Assembly: GCF_013031355.1 (NCBI RefSeq) | Contig: NZ_WPZO01000001.1 | Span: forward strand, 62,001 to 126,000 | DNA from: Ruegeria arenilitoris | Lineage (GTDB): Bacteria > Pseudomonadota > Alphaproteobacteria > Rhodobacterales > Rhodobacteraceae | Reading direction: 5' to 3' | DNA length: 64,000 nucleotides | Part shown: one piece after another, positions 52,386 through 61,212 of the stretch | How the letters are laid out: each line of letters starts with the position of its first letter | Numbering within the stretch: position 1 is the first letter of the stretch | Notes under the pieces: model-generated | What the model saw: only the letters and a program-made list of their open reading frames with translations | Told to the model about the DNA's origin: nothing | Databases searched by the model: none | Made by a program: the position numbers and the translations under genes

Positions 52386-52907
52386 ATGACCGGAAAACTG
52401 CTTGCAATCATCCTCGTCGTATCTGCGGTGCTGGCCGGTGTCGGCATGTATTACTTGCAGGTTTACGGGTTCTATTACGACGTCGCCTCACGGCCGGGTG
52501 AGGATGTGTCCTTGCTGGCTGAAGGCGTTGATGACCCTGAACCGATCTCCTACACGGCGTTTCGGGCGATTGATGCCGACAGCTCTCCGATCCGCTACCG
52601 GGCGTGTTTCGAAACCGATCTTTCGGCTGAGGATCTGGCGAAGTTCCGGCGGGTTGAAAACCCTGAACCGCTGACCGCGCCGGGTTGGTTTGACTGCTAC
52701 GATGCGGTGGCCATCGCAGAGGCGCTGAAATCCGGACAGGCGCAGGCTTTCATGGGGGCCAAGAACATCCATTATGGCGTCGACCGCATCGTCGCGGTCA
52801 CCACTGACGGCAAAGGTTATGTCTGGCACGCGCTGAACAATTGCGGTGAAAAAGCCTATGACGGGACGGTGGTGGGCGAGGAATGTCCGCCCCGACCGGA
52901 GAACTGA
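52386..52907 (+). CDS. DUF6446 family membrane-anchored protein
   Basis: A 173-residue protein with one N-terminal membrane segment (LLAIILVVSAVLAGVGMYYLQVYGFYYDV) and a periplasmic or external domain containing IRYRACFETDLS, PGWFDCYDAVAIAEALKSGQAQAFMGAKNIHYGVDRIVAV and WHALNNCGEK. It matches what I recall as DUF6446, found between glyQ and glyS in Rhodobacterales. Function is unknown. gltS starts 7 bases after its stop. Confidence 0.75.
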   Translation: MTGKLLAIILVVSAVLAGVGMYYLQVYGFYYDVASRPGEDVSLLAEGVDDPEPISYTAFRAIDADSSPIRYRACFETDLSAEDLAKFRRVENPEPLTAPGWFDCYDAVAIAEALKSGQAQAFMGAKNIHYGVDRIVAVTTDGKGYVWHALNNCGEKAYDGTVVGEECPPRPEN

Positions 52908-52914
52908 GGGCAAT

Positions 52915-54129
52915 ATGACCGACGCAGCGATCCACATTCCCAATTTTCTGACTGCCACGCTTGGCATCGCGGTTTATCTGATTGGGGCCGAGATCAACGC
53001 CCGCGTCGCTCTGCTGCGGCAGTTTAATATCCCAGAGCCGGTCACAGGTGGTCTTCTGGCGTCTCTTGTATTGCTGTTTCTGTATCTCGTGGCCGGAGTT
53101 GAGTTGACGTTCGACCTTGCCTCGCGGGACTTCCTTCTGATCGTGTTCTTTGCCGGGATTGGTTTGAATGCGCGGCTGGCCGATTTGATTTCCGGTGGCA
53201 AGCCTCTGTTTTTGCTTCTTGTTCTGACGTTGGTGACAATCGTTGCCCAAAACTTCGTTGGCGCTGCTGGTGCCGTTGCGTTTGGTTTTCCGGCGCAGGC
53301 CGGAGTTCTGTTCGGATCAGCCTCTTTGATCGGCGGTCATGGCACCGCCATCGCCTGGGCGCCCGATGTCGGCGCGGTGACCGGATTGACCGGGGCAACC
53401 GAACTGGGCGTGGCTGTGGCGACTCTGGGCCTTGTACTCGCGGCTTTGGTTGGCGGGCCCATCGCGCGCTATCTGGTCGAGGGCAAAAACCTGACCCCTG
53501 ACCGCCCTGACGAAGAGCATACGGTCGGCCTGCCAGACGACGCGACCGAGGCTGAGGCGAAGATCGATCACCTCACCATCATGCGCGTCCTGCTTCATCT
53601 GAACTTGGCGATCATCTCCGGCTACGTCCTGCATCAAGCAATCGACGCCGCCGGATTGATGCTGCCGATTTTCGTGCCCTGTCTGATCATGGGGATCGTC
53701 ATTGCCAACATTCGCTCGGCGGTCGCGCCCAAAGCTCCGCCTGTGTCCCGAACCCCCTCGCTGGCCCTGATATCAGAGTTTTCGCTGGGCGCGTTCTTAG
53801 CGATGTCGCTGATGAGCCTGCAGCTTTGGACCATTGCCGAACTGGGGCTGGCCATTGTCGTCATCATGGCCGCGCAAACCCTGTTCACCGTGGTGTTCGT
53901 GATCTGGGTGCTGTTCCCGGTGATGGGGGGCAACTACCGCGCCGCCGTTCTGTCCGCCGGGTTCGGTGGCTTTGCTCTGGGTGCAACGCCGACCGCTATC
54001 GCCAATATGACCGCAGTTACCAAGCGATATGGCCCGTCGCCTATTGCCTTTATCGTGCTGCCCCTTGTATCCGCCTTTTTTGTGGACATCGCCAATGCCA
54101 TCGTCATCCAGACGATCGTCAATTTCTAA
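52915..54129 (+). CDS. gltS: sodium/glutamate symporter GltS
   Basis: A 404-residue, about ten-helix transporter. The GltS family pattern is visible: IPEPVTGGLLASLVLLFLY, FFAGIGLNARLADLISGGKP, VLFGSASLIGGHGTAIAWAP (GGHGT loop), and the second repeat FGGFALGATPTAIANMTAVTKRYGPSPIAFIVLPLVSAFFVDIANAIVI. It would import glutamate with Na+, fitting a marine host. An earlier ATG at 52846 lies inside the preceding gene. It ends 9 bases before glyS. Confidence 0.93.
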   Translation: MTDAAIHIPNFLTATLGIAVYLIGAEINARVALLRQFNIPEPVTGGLLASLVLLFLYLVAGVELTFDLASRDFLLIVFFAGIGLNARLADLISGGKPLFLLLVLTLVTIVAQNFVGAAGAVAFGFPAQAGVLFGSASLIGGHGTAIAWAPDVGAVTGLTGATELGVAVATLGLVLAALVGGPIARYLVEGKNLTPDRPDEEHTVGLPDDATEAEAKIDHLTIMRVLLHLNLAIISGYVLHQAIDAAGLMLPIFVPCLIMGIVIANIRSAVAPKAPPVSRTPSLALISEFSLGAFLAMSLMSLQLWTIAELGLAIVVIMAAQTLFTVVFVIWVLFPVMGGNYRAAVLSAGFGGFALGATPTAIANMTAVTKRYGPSPIAFIVLPLVSAFFVDIANAIVIQTIVNF

Positions 54130-54138
54130 GGACCGAAA

Positions 54139-56589
54139 ATGCCCGACCTGCTGATCGAACTGTTTTCCGAGGAAATCCCCGCCCGTATGCAAACTCGCGC
54201 GGGTGAGGACCTGAAAAAGCGGATCACCGATGGTCTGGTCGAGGCTGGTCTGACCTATGCCGGGGCCGCTGCCCTGACCACGCCGCGTCGCCTGACGCTG
54301 GCCGTCGAAGGGTTGCTGGCCGAAAGCCCCACAATCCGCGAGGAACGCAAGGGCCCCAAGGTCGGAGCGCCGGACAAGGCCATCGAAGGCTTCCTGCGTG
54401 GCGCAGGCCTGACCCGCGATCAATTGGAGGAACGCGACACACCCAAAGGCGCGGTTTATTTCGCCACTATCGAAAAAGCCGGGCGCCCGGCTGCCGAGAT
54501 CGTGGCCGAAGTGCTTGAGGCCACCATCCGCAACTTCCCCTGGCCCAAGTCGATGCGCTGGGGTAGTGGCCCGCTACGCTGGGTGCGGCCGCTGCATTCA
54601 ATCCTGTGCATCCTGTCCGACGAAGCAGGCGCGCAGGTGGTACCGCTTGAGGTCGATGGCATCACATCCGGCGACACCACCGTAGGCCACCGCTTCATGG
54701 CACCGAACCGGTTCGCGGTTATGTCCTTCGACGATTACGCCGCCAAGCTGAAGCGGGCCTTTGTGGTGTTGAACCCCGCCGACCGCGCCGAGCATATCTG
54801 GAACGACGCGCAGAACATGGCCTTTGCCGCCGGTCTGGAAGTTGTCGACGACAAGGGTCTGCTGGCCGAGGTTGCTGGCCTGGTCGAATGGCCCGTGGTG
54901 TTGATGGGGCAGATCGACGAGGAGTTTCTGGAGTTGCCGCCCGAGGTGCTGCAAACCTCGATGAAAGAGCACCAGAAGTTCTTTTCCGTGAAGAACCCCA
55001 AGACGGGCCGGATCGAGCGGTTCATCACCGTCGCCAATCGCGAAACCGCCGACAATGGCGCGACCATTCTGGCAGGTAACCAAAAGGTGCTGTCCGCGCG
55101 TCTGGCCGATGCGAAGTTCTTCTGGGAGAATGATCTGCGCGTCGCCAAATCGGACATCGCCCAATGGACTCGCGCGCTGGAGAATGTGACCTTCCACAAC
55201 AAACTGGGCACGCAGGCCGAACGCATCGACCGCATCGCCGCGCTGGCCCGTGAATTGGCCCCGGTGACCGGAGCAGATGCCGATCAGGCCGAAAAAGCCG
55301 CGCGTCTGGCCAAGGCCGATCTGAACTCGGAAATGGTCTATGAATTCCCTGAACTTCAAGGGCTTATGGGGCGGTATTACATCGAAGCCGCGGGCGAAGA
55401 CGCCGCCGTGGCCGCCGTGGCGCAAGCACATTACTCGCCGCTTGGGCCGTCTGATGACGTGCCGACCGCGCCGCTCTCGGTGACCGTGGCACTGGCCGAC
55501 AAGCTGGACACGCTGACCGGCTTCTGGGCGATTGATGAAAAGCCGACCGGCTCGAAAGACCCGTTTGCCCTGCGTCGCGCGGCGCTGGGGGTTATTCGGT
55601 TGGTCTTGGAAAACAATCTAAGACTGCCGCTCTCCAGATTGCTTAGAGAGCATCTGTTTTCTCTTCTCCGAGACCCAAAGGGTTTTGTGGACTACGAGAC
55701 CGAATTTTGTGAGGAAACTGGGGGGGGTAGTTCGCACAGTGCAAGTTATTTGGAGCAGCATTTTGACGGTCGACCGCGTGCTATCTTCTTCAAACATCAT
55801 AATCCAGAATTGAACGACAAAGCTGTTGCTGAAATCTGGTCGAGCGTTTCGGAATTGAACGAGAAGGGGCAAGTTTCTGAGAAGGCCGCCTTGGCGAGAA
55901 CTCAGTTTACACACCGATCTGCAAACTTGACCAGTTTGATGATGTTCTTTGAGGACGTACGTGTGCATGGTTTTGATGCTGTTGTAGCCGGAAAAACCCC
56001 TCATCCGAATGGGAATGAAAAAGAAGTATGGAATGAACTGGAGGGCTTTTCTTCAAGTTTGATCTCGAACATTCTCTCTTTCTTCCACGACCGCCTCAAA
56101 GTCTTCCTCCGGGACGAGGGCATCCGCCACGACATCATTGACGCCTGCATCGCGATGGAGGGTAATGACGACCTCAATCTGCTGGTCAAACGCGCCCGCG
56201 CCCTGAATGGGGTGATCGCGACTGAGGATGGGGAAAACCTCGTGCAGGGCTTTAAGCGCGCCAACAACATCCTGACGCAGGCCGAGGAGAAGGACGGAGT
56301 CGAATACTCCTATGGTGCGGATGTGAAATTCGCCGAGACGGACAGTGAAAAAGCGCTTTTTGCCGCTCTGGATGGGGCGCAGGATGAGATCAACGTGGCC
56401 CTGAAGGCCGAGGATTTCCCGTCGGCCATGTCCGCGATGGCCGCGCTGCGTGGTCCGGTGGACGCGTTTTTCGAGGATGTTCAGGTCAATACTGACAACG
56501 ACATCCTGCGCCGTAACCGCCTGAACCTGCTCAGCCAGATCCGTCAGGTGTGCTCCAGCGTCGCCGACCTCAGCAAGATCGAAGGCTAA
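54139..56589 (+). CDS. glyS: glycyl-tRNA synthetase beta subunit, with insertion
   Basis: tRNA-binding subunit of GlyRS. N-terminus MPDLLIELFSEEIPARMQTRAGEDLKKR, WPKSMRWGSGPLRWVRPLHSI, VLQTSMKEHQKFFSVKN and ADAKFFWENDLRVAKS, and the C-terminal anticodon-binding part (KVFLRDEGIRHDIIDACIAM, LVQGFKRANNIL, FFEDVQVNTDN) are all present in one frame. The length of 816 residues exceeds the usual 690 or so. The excess is a segment of roughly 130 residues (nt about 55620-56060) with low GC that splits the helical region just before the SFFHDRLKVFLRDEG motif. The frame is intact, so the protein is probably functional. Confidence 0.95.
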   Translation: MPDLLIELFSEEIPARMQTRAGEDLKKRITDGLVEAGLTYAGAAALTTPRRLTLAVEGLLAESPTIREERKGPKVGAPDKAIEGFLRGAGLTRDQLEERDTPKGAVYFATIEKAGRPAAEIVAEVLEATIRNFPWPKSMRWGSGPLRWVRPLHSILCILSDEAGAQVVPLEVDGITSGDTTVGHRFMAPNRFAVMSFDDYAAKLKRAFVVLNPADRAEHIWNDAQNMAFAAGLEVVDDKGLLAEVAGLVEWPVVLMGQIDEEFLELPPEVLQTSMKEHQKFFSVKNPKTGRIERFITVANRETADNGATILAGNQKVLSARLADAKFFWENDLRVAKSDIAQWTRALENVTFHNKLGTQAERIDRIAALARELAPVTGADADQAEKAARLAKADLNSEMVYEFPELQGLMGRYYIEAAGEDAAVAAVAQAHYSPLGPSDDVPTAPLSVTVALADKLDTLTGFWAIDEKPTGSKDPFALRRAALGVIRLVLENNLRLPLSRLLREHLFSLLRDPKGFVDYETEFCEETGGGSSHSASYLEQHFDGRPRAIFFKHHNPELNDKAVAEIWSSVSELNEKGQVSEKAALARTQFTHRSANLTSLMMFFEDVRVHGFDAVVAGKTPHPNGNEKEVWNELEGFSSSLISNILSFFHDRLKVFLRDEGIRHDIIDACIAMEGNDDLNLLVKRARALNGVIATEDGENLVQGFKRANNILTQAEEKDGVEYSYGADVKFAETDSEKALFAALDGAQDEINVALKAEDFPSAMSAMAALRGPVDAFFEDVQVNTDNDILRRNRLNLLSQIRQVCSSVADLSKIEG
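55605..56085 (+). other. GC-poor in-frame insertion within glyS
   Basis: Hand counts give about 43-45% GC on three 60-base lines here (55741-55860, 55981-56040) against about 72% on the line at 55441-55500. The encoded segment (from FVDYETEFCEETGGG through FFKHHNPELNDK and VHGFDAVVAGKTPHPNG to KEVWNELEG) has no counterpart in the GlyS family that I know and no recognisable domain. Codon choice (TTT, AAA, GAA, GCT, TTG-rich) differs from flanking GC-ending codons. The precise edges are approximate. Confidence 0.75.
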
Positions 56590-56653
56590 GCCATAACGCC
56601 CTTGCGCCATTGGTGCAGGGGCTTATGCTGCGTGCAAACCAAAAGGTGCCGCA

Positions 56654-59194
56654 GTGCAGAATAATCCGCATACCACTCTGATCACGACCGAAGCGCCCGT
56701 AGCCGCCAATACACATGGCGGGCGGGCGAAATGTTTGCAACGTCTGGTCCGTCTGGAATTGCCGGTGCCGCGGACGGTGGCGCTGTCCTTCGATGCGGTC
56801 CACCGGATTGCCGAAGGTCATGTGCCCGACATCGCGGCGATTGTCGAACAGTTCGATCAGGCGGCGCTGTTATGCGTGCGGCCCAGTTCCGAAGACCCCG
56901 ATTGGGGTGGTCCCGGCGCAATCCTGAATATCGGCATGAACGATGCGCGTTACGTTGACCTGTCGGATTCGATGGGGGCCGAGGCCGCTGCCGCGCTGTA
57001 TCTGCGTTTCGTGCAAAGCTTCGCCATCCACGTGGCCCGGCTGGACGCGGATGTGTTCGACGATATCGACGCGGATGGCAGCGAAGGGCTGCGCATGTCC
57101 TTGCGGGCCTATGAGGATGAAACCGACGAAGCGTTCCCCCAGGACCGGGGTGAGCAGCTGATTGCCGTTCTGCGGTCGATGGCGCGAGCGTGGGATGGGA
57201 CCTCGGCCCGGTTGCTGCGTCAGGCCAAGGGTGCGCCTGCGGATGCGGGGCTGGGGCTGGTCATTCAAGAGATGATCCCAGGTGTAGGGCAGGGTGAATG
57301 CGGATCGGGCGTTCTGCAACTGATCGACTCGACCACCGGTTTGCCGCAGATCACGGGCCGCTACCTGAGCCAGAGCCAGGGGCGGGATGCGCTGGGTGAA
57401 GGTGTGGCCGCGCTCTATCTGGAAAAGGACCCGCGCGGGAAGTCGCTGGAAGAGGTGGCGCCCGAGGCTTTTGCCAACCTCAAGTCCCATGCCGCGTTGA
57501 TGCGCACCAAGCTGCGCGAGGAAATGCAAGTCGAGTTCGTGATCGAAAACGGCCATGTTCACATTCTGGACGGCGTGCGGGTGCAGCGCAGTGCGCGGGC
57601 CGCGTTGCGGATTGCGGTGCGGCTGGCCGAAGATGGCATCATTCCACCGCAAGAGGCGGTGATGCGGGTTGATCCGCATTCTCTGAACGAAATGCTGCAC
57701 CGGCAGGTCCACCCCGAAGCGCGCCGGGATGTTCTGACCACCGGTATCGCCGCCAGCCCGGGGGCTGCAACGGGTAAGATCGTGTTCACCGCTGCCGAGG
57801 CGCAGGCCAGTGCGGCGCGTGGAGAGCCTTGTATTCTAGTACGTCGCGAGACCTCGCCCGAGGATGTGCGCGGGATGCACGCGGCCGTGGCGGTGTTGAC
57901 CGAAAAGGGCGGCATGACCAGCCACGCCGCCGTGATTGGCCGCGGATTGGGTCTGCCCTGTATCGTCGGCGCGTCCGAGATGCGGTTCCAGACTAAGAAA
58001 AGGCTGCTGACCGCGCCGAATGGCCGAGTGTTCAAAACCGGCGACACGCTGACGATCGACGGAAGCTCGGGGCAGGTGCTGGCGGGGCAGCCTGCCATGC
58101 TCGAAGCTGCGCTGGATGACTGTTTCCAGACGCTGATGGGCTGGGCCGATGACGAACGTGATATCGCCATCCGCGCAAACGCGGACACACCGGCCGATGC
58201 GCAGACGGCGCGAAATTTTCTGGCGCAGGGGATCGGCTTGTGCCGGACCGAGCATATGTTCTTTGACCCCGGCCGTTTGATCGTGATGCGCGAGATGATC
58301 TTTGCGCAAACGTCCTCGGGCCGCGCGGCGGTGCTGGAACGTCTGTTGCCGATGCAGCGCGAGGATTTCGTGCAACTGTTCCGGATCATGGAAGGGCAGC
58401 CGGTCTGCATCCGTCTGTTCGACCCGCCTCTGCACGAATTCCTACCGACAACACGCAGCGGGCAGCGCGAACTGGCCGAAGCGCTTGACCTGCCGGTCTC
58501 AGATGTCGAGCGGCGCGTTGCGGCGATGACCGAATACAACCCGATGCTGGGTCTGCGCGGTGTGCGTCTGGGTGTGACCGTGCCCGAAATCTACGACATG
58601 CAGGCCCGCGCTATCTTTGAGGCAACGCTTGAGGCCAGCAAGGAGGGCGCCCCCGTGGTGCCCGAAGTGATGATCCCACTGGTTTCGGCCAAGCGCGAGG
58701 TGGAACTGGTCAAATCCCGCATCGACTCGGTCGCGGCAGCAGTGGCAAGCGAACGCGGGCAGGAGTTTGAATACAGGCTGGGCGTTATGGTTGAAACGCC
58801 TCGGGCCTGTCTGCGGGCGGATGAGATCGCGCCGCAAACGTCGTTCCTGAGTTTCGGTACCAACGACCTGACCCAGATGACCTATGGCCTGTCGCGTGAC
58901 GATGCAGGCCGGTTCATGTCGGCCTATGTTCGACAGGGTGTCTTTGTAGAAGACCCGTTCCACGTCCTCGATCCCGATGGGGTGGGCGAATTGCTGAAGC
59001 TCGGGGCCGAGCGCGGACGTCAGGCGCAGCCGGACGTTACCCTTTCGGTATGCGGCGAACATGGGGGTAACCCCGAATCAATCGCCATTTGCCGCGATCT
59101 GGGGTTTGACTATGTGTCATGCTCTCCGTTTCGGGTGCCGGTTGCTCGGCTGGCTTCCGCTCAACTGGCGATTTCGTCCAGACTTGGGGGTTGA
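56654..59194 (+). CDS. ppdK: pyruvate, phosphate dikinase-like PEP-utilising enzyme
   Basis: Interconverts pyruvate/ATP/Pi and PEP/AMP/PPi, feeding gluconeogenesis. The 846-residue protein has an N-terminal ATP-grasp domain (VRPSSEDPDWGGPGAILNIGMND, ATP-binding region), the swivelling phosphohistidine domain with EKGGMTSHAAVIGRGLGLPCIVGA (catalytic His), and the PEP barrel with GIGLCRTEHMFF, CIRLFDPPLHEFLP, MVETPRACLRADEIA and SFGTNDLTQMTYGLSRDDAGRF, ending in CGEHGGNPESIAIC (catalytic Cys). It is slightly shorter than classic PPDK (about 880). It begins with GTG after AAAAGG, 64 bases past glyS. Confidence 0.9.
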   Translation: MQNNPHTTLITTEAPVAANTHGGRAKCLQRLVRLELPVPRTVALSFDAVHRIAEGHVPDIAAIVEQFDQAALLCVRPSSEDPDWGGPGAILNIGMNDARYVDLSDSMGAEAAAALYLRFVQSFAIHVARLDADVFDDIDADGSEGLRMSLRAYEDETDEAFPQDRGEQLIAVLRSMARAWDGTSARLLRQAKGAPADAGLGLVIQEMIPGVGQGECGSGVLQLIDSTTGLPQITGRYLSQSQGRDALGEGVAALYLEKDPRGKSLEEVAPEAFANLKSHAALMRTKLREEMQVEFVIENGHVHILDGVRVQRSARAALRIAVRLAEDGIIPPQEAVMRVDPHSLNEMLHRQVHPEARRDVLTTGIAASPGAATGKIVFTAAEAQASAARGEPCILVRRETSPEDVRGMHAAVAVLTEKGGMTSHAAVIGRGLGLPCIVGASEMRFQTKKRLLTAPNGRVFKTGDTLTIDGSSGQVLAGQPAMLEAALDDCFQTLMGWADDERDIAIRANADTPADAQTARNFLAQGIGLCRTEHMFFDPGRLIVMREMIFAQTSSGRAAVLERLLPMQREDFVQLFRIMEGQPVCIRLFDPPLHEFLPTTRSGQRELAEALDLPVSDVERRVAAMTEYNPMLGLRGVRLGVTVPEIYDMQARAIFEATLEASKEGAPVVPEVMIPLVSAKREVELVKSRIDSVAAAVASERGQEFEYRLGVMVETPRACLRADEIAPQTSFLSFGTNDLTQMTYGLSRDDAGRFMSAYVRQGVFVEDPFHVLDPDGVGELLKLGAERGRQAQPDVTLSVCGEHGGNPESIAICRDLGFDYVSCSPFRVPVARLASAQLAISSRLGG

Positions 59195-59197
59195 CAC

Positions 59198-59211
59198 AGG
59201 GCAGTTGCCCT
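59198..59211. repeat. short inverted repeat after ppdK
   Basis: AGGGCA-GT-TGCCCT begins four bases after the ppdK stop. There is no T-run. The following 170 bases contain AT-rich stretches that may hold the promoter of the cell-wall hydrolase, but I cannot place -35 and -10 boxes with confidence. Confidence 0.3.
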
Positions 59212-59380
59212 AGGATTAGTGGTATTTAAGCAACCTTGTGGTGGATTTAATTTTCCTCACGGGCGATTTTCCACTTGCTTTTTCTTCTGATCTAGACGTC
59301 TTAGCCGGACTGCGCTAAATGCCTCGTCGCGCCCGCCGGGGGAGGGTACGGCGCGATTTGTGCCTGTGCGAGGTTATCTG

Positions 59381-60022
59381 ATGCTACGATACATACTGGC
59401 TGCTGCCACATTGGCGGCAACCATGCTGCCAAGTGTGTCTTTCGCTGAAAGGGAAGCCACCGATACTGCCGAACGCGAACTTGTCACCCGGACCGATCTG
59501 CCCGGGCAAAACTTTCGCGACTATCTGACTCTGTTCAAGCCCCGCAAAAAGCTTGAGCCCATAAAGGTCTCTTATTCCAAGAGCTGGCTGGACCAACAGC
59601 CGGCGGCCACTGGGGACGAAAACTTCAAATGTCTGGCCGAAGCGCTGTACTTTGAAGCGCGCGGCGAAAGCGTGCGCGGCCAGTTCGCCGTGGCCGAGGT
59701 TATTTTGAACCGCGTCGAAAGCAGCCGGTTTCCGGACTCGCTGTGCGGCGTGATCAAGCAGGGAACCGGCAAGAAATACCAGTGCCAGTTCACCTATACC
59801 TGCGATGGCCACAAGGAAGTGATCCGCGAGAAAAAGGCCTATGAGCGTGTGTCCAAAGTCGCGCGTGCCGCAATTGACGGCGTCGCCAAGGAACTGACCG
59901 AAGGGGCCACGCATTATCACACCACCGCAGTAAACCCGTCGTGGTCGCGCGTTTACAAGGAAACAGCGCGCATTGGTGTGCATATCTTCTACCGGCACAA
60001 CTACCGGACTGCGAGCAACTAA
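59381..60022 (+). CDS. cell wall hydrolase (SleB-like)
   Basis: A 213-residue exported protein of the Hydrolase_2 (SleB) family. Signal peptide MLRYILAAATLAATMLPSVSFA. The domain spans about residues 85-205: FKCLAEALYFEARGESVRGQFAVAEVILNRVESSRFPDSLCGVIKQ (catalytic Glu in EARGES) and YQCQFTYTCDGH, then ATHYHTTAVNPSW and GVHIFYRH. SleB proteins are peptidoglycan lytic enzymes. ATG at 59381 is preferred over the ATG at 59360 because it begins the signal peptide. A GC hairpin follows. Confidence 0.92.
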   Translation: MLRYILAAATLAATMLPSVSFAEREATDTAERELVTRTDLPGQNFRDYLTLFKPRKKLEPIKVSYSKSWLDQQPAATGDENFKCLAEALYFEARGESVRGQFAVAEVILNRVESSRFPDSLCGVIKQGTGKKYQCQFTYTCDGHKEVIREKKAYERVSKVARAAIDGVAKELTEGATHYHTTAVNPSWSRVYKETARIGVHIFYRHNYRTASN

Positions 60023-60030
60023 ACGGCAAA

Positions 60031-60057
60031 CCCGCGCCGTCAGAAAAGAGGCGCGGG
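60031..60057 (+). terminator. hairpin after cell wall hydrolase
   Basis: CCCGCGCC/GGCGCGGG arms (8 bp) with an 11-base loop nine bases past the stop. It lacks a T-run, so it may be a rho-aided or incomplete terminator. The remaining 234 bases up to folB contain no recognisable gene or RNA. Confidence 0.5.
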
Positions 60058-60291
60058 GTGTCGAACTTGGCCGGTCGTGGGTACGACTGGCGAACCTGCT
60101 GAGTTTCGCAGAACCCGATCAAACCCGCGGAGTGTCAGATGCAGGGGGCGGGCGTATAGACGCCAGTGCCTTCGCTCCGTTTTCCCCGACGCCGCATTCG
60201 GTGTCTGGAATGGCGTTTGAGGCGGTGTTATACGCCCGCGCATCCTATAGTGTTGGCAGATCAGCCCACCAAGCCCGAAAAGGTCCGTTGC

Positions 60292-61212
60292 ATGAGCTCT
60301 GAAATCCGTCTTGCCTTTGCGCATCCGTCCGAGCGGTCCGAAGCGACCGCCACGCGCGGTCCGCTGGATCGCATCTCGCTCAGGGACCATATTGTTGAGG
60401 TTGAGATCGGCGCCTTTCAGGCCGAGCGCGGCACAACACAGCGTATCTGCTTTAACATCGTGGTAGAGGTGCGCCCGCTGACCGATCCGATCGACGATGA
60501 CGTGGATCGAATCCTGTCCTACGACCGCGTGACCGAGGCGATTGCCCACGAGCTGGCGGCCGAGCGCCTGAACCTGCTTGAGACATTGGCAGATCGCGTC
60601 GCAGAACGTATTCTGCTTGAGCCTCAGGCCGTAAGGGCTTTTGTCCGCATTGAAAAACTGGATCGGGGGCCGGGTGCCTTGGGCGTAGAGATCGTGCGCG
60701 GCAAAGACACGATCCAGCACGATGTGGTCGAGGAAGAACGACCTCATCCACGGTTGGTGTTCCTGTCGAACGAGGCCATTGCCTCGTCCAATCTGACCGG
60801 ATGGATCGACCAGATGGAAAACCGTCAGCGCCCGCTGATCCTGTGTGTTGGCGCGGCGGATATGGCGGTGCCTCAGACCGGCCACGCAATGACACAGCGC
60901 CGGATCGACCTGCTGGCGATTGAACAGAACGCCTGGGTTTTGGCTGCAAAGGATCATCGTTGTGTGGTGGTGTCGACGCGCACCGAATTGGACTGGGCAA
61001 TGAAGAACGGCCAGATTTGCGTATGGGCGCCGTCTAAGATCGTGCTGGATGCGGTTGACGGCCCCTCGGCTGCACCTTCGGACGCCGTTGCCCTTGCTGC
61101 GTGGTTCGCGGCCACCTTCGAGGCTAGCGAAATGATGGTGATTGGCGGTGCTTTGCCGACCGCACCAAAGACACCTCTGCGCGCCGTTCCCGTGGATCAG
61201 GCGCAACTGTGA
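60292..61212 (+). CDS. folB: dihydroneopterin aldolase with C-terminal kinase-like extension
   Basis: Cleaves 7,8-dihydroneopterin in folate synthesis. Residues about 25-145 form the FolB domain: DRISLRDHIVEVEIGAFQAERGTTQRICFNIVVEVRP, ILSYDRVTEAIAHELAAERLNLLETLADRVAERIL (tyrosine and glutamate of the active site) and RAFVRIEKLDRGPGALGVEIVR. The remaining 160 or so residues are not part of classic FolB (about 120 residues). They contain RPLILCVGAADMAVP, TQRRIDLLAIEQNAWVLAA and APSDAVALAAWFAATFEASEMMVIGG, which resemble amino-acid-kinase-fold proteins. It overlaps folP by four bases. Confidence 0.9.
   Translation: MSSEIRLAFAHPSERSEATATRGPLDRISLRDHIVEVEIGAFQAERGTTQRICFNIVVEVRPLTDPIDDDVDRILSYDRVTEAIAHELAAERLNLLETLADRVAERILLEPQAVRAFVRIEKLDRGPGALGVEIVRGKDTIQHDVVEEERPHPRLVFLSNEAIASSNLTGWIDQMENRQRPLILCVGAADMAVPQTGHAMTQRRIDLLAIEQNAWVLAAKDHRCVVVSTRTELDWAMKNGQICVWAPSKIVLDAVDGPSAAPSDAVALAAWFAATFEASEMMVIGGALPTAPKTPLRAVPVDQAQL

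Noticed and set aside
55605..56085. Intein within GlyS
   Set aside because: The segment has no N-terminal Cys/Ser block, no terminal HN followed by Cys/Ser/Thr, and no homing-endonuclease motif; the HHN seen internally is followed by proline.
59189..59225. TTGACA near the ppdK stop as a promoter
   Set aside because: No acceptable -10 box at 16-18 bases, and the hexamer overlaps the ppdK stop codon.
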